Source: a virus
DNA: 35,223 nt
Direction: 5' to 3' (one strand)
IMG/VR virus record: IMGVR_UViG_3300047462_000595
Span: 1-35,223 of that record
Shown here: positions 31,741-35,223 of the stretch, piece by piece
Position numbering within the stretch: the first letter of the stretch is position 1
Layout of the letters: each line of letters starts with the position of its first letter
The notes under the pieces: generated by a model
Database searches by the model: none
The model's input: the letters and a program-made list of their open reading frames with translations, nothing else
What the model was told of the DNA's origin: nothing
Position numbers and translations under genes: made by a program

Positions 31741-31795
31741 AGCATTGGCTGGGTAGAACTGCGTCATCCGTTCCCGAACGGGTGGGGAACCTGCG

Positions 31796-33043
31796 GTGCC
31801 GATCTTCGCCAGCTCGAATTTCGTGGTCGATCTGCCGACGCTGTGCGCGGTGACGGTGTTCATCACCCTCACCGGCGGGCTGCTGCTGCTGTTCGCATGG
31901 CTGCAAAACCGCAGCGAGCCGGCATTGGCGTTGTGGGGCCTGGGGTACCTGATCGGCTCCGCCGGCGCGGCGCTCCTGGCGCTGGCCGCGGCGATCCCGC
32001 ACGTGTGGTCGGTGGGCGTCGGCAACGCCCTGATCTGTGCCGCCTATGGCGTGCTGTGGGGCGGCGCGCGCGCTTTCGAGGGCCGACGGATTTCTGTTTC
32101 CCTGATTGCTGCCGGAGCGGTCGCATGGATGGCCGCTTACCAGTTCAATTTCGTGCCGTCGGTTCGCGGGCATGTCATTGTGGTGTCGGCAATCGTCTCG
32201 GCCTATGCGCTGCTTGCCGCGAGCGAGGTCTGGTACGCGCGCGACCGCGAATTGATTTCACGCTGGCCGACGCTGGCGTTGCTGATCATGCATTCGGGGT
32301 TCCTGCTGGCGCGGATTCCGATCGCAAGCGCGCTGACGCTCGCGCTGGCCGACGGCGAGGCGCACCGCACCGGCTATTTCATCATGGCGTTCGAGGCGCT
32401 GTTTGCCGCCTACGGTCTTGCGTTCCTGCGCATGAGCATGGCGAAGGAGCGCGTGGAGCTCGAGCAGCGCAAGGCCTCACTCACGGATTCGCTCACGGGC
32501 ATCGGCAATCGTCGCGCGTTCTTCGATCTCGGTGGCCAGTTGCTGGACTACGCTCTCACCGATCGCCGCCCGGCCGCGCTGCTGCTGTTCGATCTCGACC
32601 GCTTCAAGGAGGTCAACGACACCGCCGGACATCAGGCCGGAGATTGCGTGCTGAAGAGCTTTTCCGATCTGGTTGCGGCGGCGCTGCGCCCCACCGATTT
32701 GTTCGCGCGCCTCGGCGGCGAGGAGTTTGCCTGCCTGCTGACCGACGCATCGATGGCGCAGGCGCTGCAAGTCGCGGAGCGGGTGCGGCGCGAGTTCGAG
32801 GCGATGCGGTTCCCCGAGTTCCCGGCTCAGGCCACCGTGAGCATCGGCGTCGCGATGGCAAGCGATACCGGGCGAACCCTCTCGGCTCTGTTGGCAAGGG
32901 CCGACCGGGCGCTCTATCGCGCCAAGGCGGAAGGACGCAACCGCGTCGCGCCGGCGCCGCTGGTTCTCGTTGATGCCGGAAGCGAGGGGTCACGCGCACC
33001 CGCGGATGTCATCCGTCCGGCAGCAGTCGCTGCACCGATCTGA
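31796..33043 (+). CDS. Membrane diguanylate cyclase (GGDEF domain)
   Basis: GTG 31796 has GGGGA seven bases upstream. The 415-residue product has about six membrane helices in residues 10-215 (for example LCAVTVFITLTGGLLLLFAW) and a GGDEF domain at about 230-385. The active motif GGEEF is at residues 307-311, with the inhibitory site RxxD (R298-D301) five residues before it. DSLTGIGNRRAFFDL and LLFDLDRFKEVNDTAGHQAG are intact. It should make cyclic di-GMP from GTP under product inhibition. It is probably a host gene at the right edge of the phage locus. Confidence 0.92.
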   Translation: MPIFASSNFVVDLPTLCAVTVFITLTGGLLLLFAWLQNRSEPALALWGLGYLIGSAGAALLALAAAIPHVWSVGVGNALICAAYGVLWGGARAFEGRRISVSLIAAGAVAWMAAYQFNFVPSVRGHVIVVSAIVSAYALLAASEVWYARDRELISRWPTLALLIMHSGFLLARIPIASALTLALADGEAHRTGYFIMAFEALFAAYGLAFLRMSMAKERVELEQRKASLTDSLTGIGNRRAFFDLGGQLLDYALTDRRPAALLLFDLDRFKEVNDTAGHQAGDCVLKSFSDLVAAALRPTDLFARLGGEEFACLLTDASMAQALQVAERVRREFEAMRFPEFPAQATVSIGVAMASDTGRTLSALLARADRALYRAKAEGRNRVAPAPLVLVDAGSEGSRAPADVIRPAAVAAPI

Positions 33044-33088
33044 CAGCGCTTCCTGGGCTCTTTCCTAATAACGCGGGCAGATAAAGCG

Positions 33089-33110
33089 TGGGCCCGCCAC
33101 GGGCGGCCCA
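33089..33110. terminator. Hairpin after the diguanylate cyclase gene
   Basis: TGGGCCCGCC (33089-33098) pairs with GGCGGCCCA (33102-33110) with one bulge and a three-base loop. It lies 46 bases after the diguanylate cyclase stop and between two convergent genes, a typical place for a terminator. There is no T-tract, so strength is uncertain. Confidence 0.5.
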
Positions 33111-33167
33111 TCTCCCAAGTCGTACCCGGAATATCGAGGCCGGCGTGCCCGCGGGCTCCTCAGTCGA

Positions 33168-35096
33168 TCAAAGACTGACCGTCAGAAATGGGATCAATTC
33201 CAGCAGTATGGCCTGGATGTCCCGGCTCTCCTCGACGCGGAAGACAGCCAGCCGGCCGTGCGTCGCGGCGCGTGGGCAATGCTTCTCGACAACATGATAG
33301 TATTCCCGCTCGTAATCATCGAACAGAATGACAGTTCCAGGCCGCGCAGCAATCAACGAGAGCAGGAAGCAAGCCACCCGAAACCGGCCGTCGATAAGCA
33401 CCACGGTCGGCGACTCTCCGTTCTCCGCGAGCAACTGCCAGGGCGCCACCGCATAGCGCGGCCAGGTGTTGGCGTGGGCCAGGTCGGCGGGACGTCCCCA
33501 TCTCCGGATCGGACCGATATCGACCTCGGCAACCCGCAACCTCTGGCCTGTCTTCCCGAAACGACGATCGAAAGCCGTGCGGACGGCTCCAGCCCATTGC
33601 TGGTCCGAGTCGACCGAATAGACCGACCGGACCCCGAGTTCGCCCGCAAGGATTGTGCTGCCGCCGCAGCCGTACTCAAGATATATCTCGCAGCCATCAA
33701 GGTACTGCTGCAACGCCGCAGTCTCGTCGGGCGGCATAAATGGGCGCTCGGGCACCTCGTCATTGACAGGCTGATAGGATGTCGAGACGCACCACGCCAA
33801 AGTCTGCTGCGTCAGTGCGAAGCCGACCACACGGGTGCGGAAATCCCTGTACGAGCGATAAGCCCCAGCCATCCAGAACAGCGCATTGTGCCCGCCCACC
33901 GAGGGGCGGGTGAAGACAGGGCGGATCTGATCTTCCTGCGCATCCGGCGTGAGAGCCGAAAGCCGGGCCGATCGCGCGGCGACATCGACCTCACCAAAAA
34001 ATATTTGGTAGTGTTGCTTCCCGTCTGCGCTGCTGCGGAGCGTCAGATTGTTGACCGGGCAACGATTCGACGAAAAGGCGATTTGCAACGGATTGTTCGG
34101 GTTGACTGAAATCAAGCCGCTGTAATCGTCCTCGCCCGGATAGAGACAGCTTCCACCACAGGCGAGTTCGAACTCGGTCCATTGATGGCCGTCGAAACGG
34201 GCGTAGTGATAACGCAAGTCGTGACCACCGGCGCCGGATTTCGTTCGCGCGGCGCCGCCGCCCCGCTGAACCGTGAAGACGATGGTCACCGTCCCGTCCG
34301 CTGCGGCGGCGATGTCGGAAACCCATGCGACCGCATCGGCGCATCCATCGAACACTTTCGTCAGCGCCGGGTAACTATAGGCCGGCAGCGCATCGCCCTT
34401 CGGCAATGAACCAAGCCGCACTCCAAATGAGTCGAAGACGCCGCCGTCTTCGATGTAACCGTGATAGACCGAATTGTCGTACGCGCGCGGATGGTCTTCA
34501 ACGATTGCGAAGTGAATGCGGCCGCCAGCCTGGCAATAGACGATATAGGGACGACCCCCATCCAACCCTGTATGCTTTGGATCGTCGTCCGGACCGGGGC
34601 GGGCCCATTGGATCAATCGCCCACCATAACAAAAAGTGGAACCTTGGTCGGACGAGATGACATAGTTAGGGTTCCAGCCGACGCCGCGGTGAAAGTCGAG
34701 TACGACCGAGGAGCCGGGGAGTCGGAAAATGTTGCTGTACGTCGCGCCAGCCCCTGCGTGCACGCGCTTCTCGGCAGAGAGCTGTGTGCCATTGATGTCG
34801 TACGTTCGGTGATGAATGAATGCGTCTTCGCCGTGAGCTTGCCACATGGCGAGCACTTCATCGTCGCCTAAACAGCAAACTGCCGGCGCGTTATGATCGT
34901 CGGGCGGCGTGAAATTGCCGACTCGTCGGCCGCCAGTCGCTCCCGTTCGATGGTCATAAAATGAAAGCCGCAAGTCGCCTGCTGTATCGGCGCCGGCGGT
35001 TACACCAGCAACGCTTCCAAATACCGTAACCTCATTTATGGTTATGCCCCGCTCCCTGTGGAACCAGCAGTACGCGGCGTTCTCCTGCAAGGTCAC
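33168..35096 (-). CDS. BNR/sialidase-like domain fused to a SAM-methyltransferase-like domain
   Basis: The 642-residue product has an N-terminal beta-propeller-like region (about 1-430) resembling BNR_4 repeat proteins: DLRLSFYDHRTGATGGRRVG, YVISSDQGSTFCYGG and ITVNPNN-type turns. A C-terminal domain (about 460-642) has IYLEYGCGGSTILAGELGVR, SVDSDQQWAGAVRTAF and, later, TVVLIDGRFRVACFLLSLI and GTVILFDDYEREYYHVVEKH, a class I methyltransferase-like pattern. Such fusions suggest modification or recognition of surface glycans. GTG 35096 is only the first start codon left. The frame is open through 35113, where an IS3-type end begins, so the original N-terminus was probably cut off. It is not clearly part of the phage. 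Confidence 0.7.
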   Translation of the reverse strand: MTLQENAAYCWFHRERGITINEVTVFGSVAGVTAGADTAGDLRLSFYDHRTGATGGRRVGNFTPPDDHNAPAVCCLGDDEVLAMWQAHGEDAFIHHRTYDINGTQLSAEKRVHAGAGATYSNIFRLPGSSVVLDFHRGVGWNPNYVISSDQGSTFCYGGRLIQWARPGPDDDPKHTGLDGGRPYIVYCQAGGRIHFAIVEDHPRAYDNSVYHGYIEDGGVFDSFGVRLGSLPKGDALPAYSYPALTKVFDGCADAVAWVSDIAAAADGTVTIVFTVQRGGGAARTKSGAGGHDLRYHYARFDGHQWTEFELACGGSCLYPGEDDYSGLISVNPNNPLQIAFSSNRCPVNNLTLRSSADGKQHYQIFFGEVDVAARSARLSALTPDAQEDQIRPVFTRPSVGGHNALFWMAGAYRSYRDFRTRVVGFALTQQTLAWCVSTSYQPVNDEVPERPFMPPDETAALQQYLDGCEIYLEYGCGGSTILAGELGVRSVYSVDSDQQWAGAVRTAFDRRFGKTGQRLRVAEVDIGPIRRWGRPADLAHANTWPRYAVAPWQLLAENGESPTVVLIDGRFRVACFLLSLIAARPGTVILFDDYEREYYHVVEKHCPRAATHGRLAVFRVEESRDIQAILLELIPFLTVSL

Positions 35097-35113
35097 GATC
35101 GGGCTATCGGTCG

Positions 35114-35223
35114 TGACCTGCTCCCCAATTTGCCCTCGCTCATAAGGAGAGTCTGTTCCAGTTTTGCCCCTCGTTGGGGCGTGTTGCGAACTCAGTTGGT
35201 GTGAGGCCGTTGAGGCTCGTGTG
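35114..35223 (-). mobile_element. End of an IS3-family insertion sequence (partial)
   Basis: TGACCTGCTCCCC at 35114-35126 matches the terminal inverted-repeat style of IS3-family elements, and the end of a transposase lies 27 bases inside it. The rest of the element is outside the window. The insertion point lies at the 5' end of the BNR/methyltransferase gene. The target-site duplication cannot be checked from here. Confidence 0.7.
35140..35223 (-). CDS. IS3-family transposase OrfB, C-terminal end (partial)
   Basis: The last 27 residues before a TGA at 35140-35142 begin HTSLNGLTPTEFATR, the well-known C-terminal signature of IS3-family OrfB transposases (rve-type integrase core), and end NWNRLSL. 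The rest runs off the right edge. It is read on the minus strand, towards the BNR/methyltransferase gene. Confidence 0.85.
   Translation of the reverse strand, partial: HTSLNGLTPTEFATRPNEGQNWNRLSL

Noticed and set aside
31689-31795. Possible phage attachment site at the right edge of the phage block
   Set aside because: There is an inverted repeat but no tRNA gene, integrase or matching direct repeat on the left within the window, so an att site cannot be supported.
1-35223. CRISPR arrays, tRNA and rRNA genes
   Set aside because: I saw no regularly spaced direct repeats and no recognisable tRNA or rRNA sequence on either strand by eye.

Overview
The window is GC-rich DNA that looks alphaproteobacterial, most likely Rhizobiales and close to Bradyrhizobium/Rhodopseudomonas. 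The reasons are a GcrA-family regulator, DUF6362 and DUF1515 proteins, CTTGAC/TATA-type promoters, families of GC-rich palindromes, and a structural gene order like the alphaproteobacterial gene transfer agent (GTA). No species marker is present, so this placement is an inference.

Most of the window (about 1-31.7 kb) is one prophage or GTA-like locus. On the left, a partial XRE/S24-type repressor (minus strand) diverges from a GcrA-like / DUF6362 / unknown gene group, followed by a cold-shock protein gene. The head module follows: terminase large subunit, portal, XkdF-like prohead protease, major capsid protein, connector, HK97 gp10-like protein and tail terminator. The tail module then has tail tube, chaperone with a probable -1 frameshift, short tape measure, a TIM-barrel/DUF2460 fusion, a second DUF2460 protein, a four-cysteine hub, an NlpC/P60 peptidase, a gp15-like central tip protein and a tail fibre. 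A lysis and accessory block closes the locus at 27.3-31.7 kb: exported amidase-like protein, GH108 endolysin, holin-like protein, nucleosidase-like protein, lipoprotein, papain-like protein and a DUF1515 protein. No integrase, replication gene, tRNA or CRISPR array is visible.

The most striking region is 6.6-9.1 kb, where about 2 kb of accessory DNA separates portal from protease. The portal protein carries a C-terminal polymorphic-toxin-like domain with a histidine-rich, HNH-like appearance, joined by a Gly/Pro-rich linker. The next gene overlaps its stop codon and looks like its immunity gene. After it come the decayed 3' end of a second toxin, a frameshifted second immunity gene, a 58-bp relic of the portal gene and a VapBC-like pair. 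This is the footprint of toxin-cassette displacement inside a virion structural gene. It suggests a particle that carries a toxin on its portal, similar in principle to MuF toxins.

Other passenger genes interrupt the structural operon on the opposite strand: a second vapBC pair at 14.5-15.1 kb with two GTATATAC operator-like sites, and a TIM-barrel protein at 21.8-22.7 kb. Palindromic elements sit between several structural genes, and one lies in frame inside the protease gene.

To the right (31.8-35.2 kb) lie what look like non-phage genes: a membrane diguanylate cyclase with intact GGEEF and I-site, and a minus-strand fusion of a BNR/sialidase-like domain with a SAM-methyltransferase-like domain. 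The 5' end of that fusion gene abuts the end of an IS3-family element running off the right edge.
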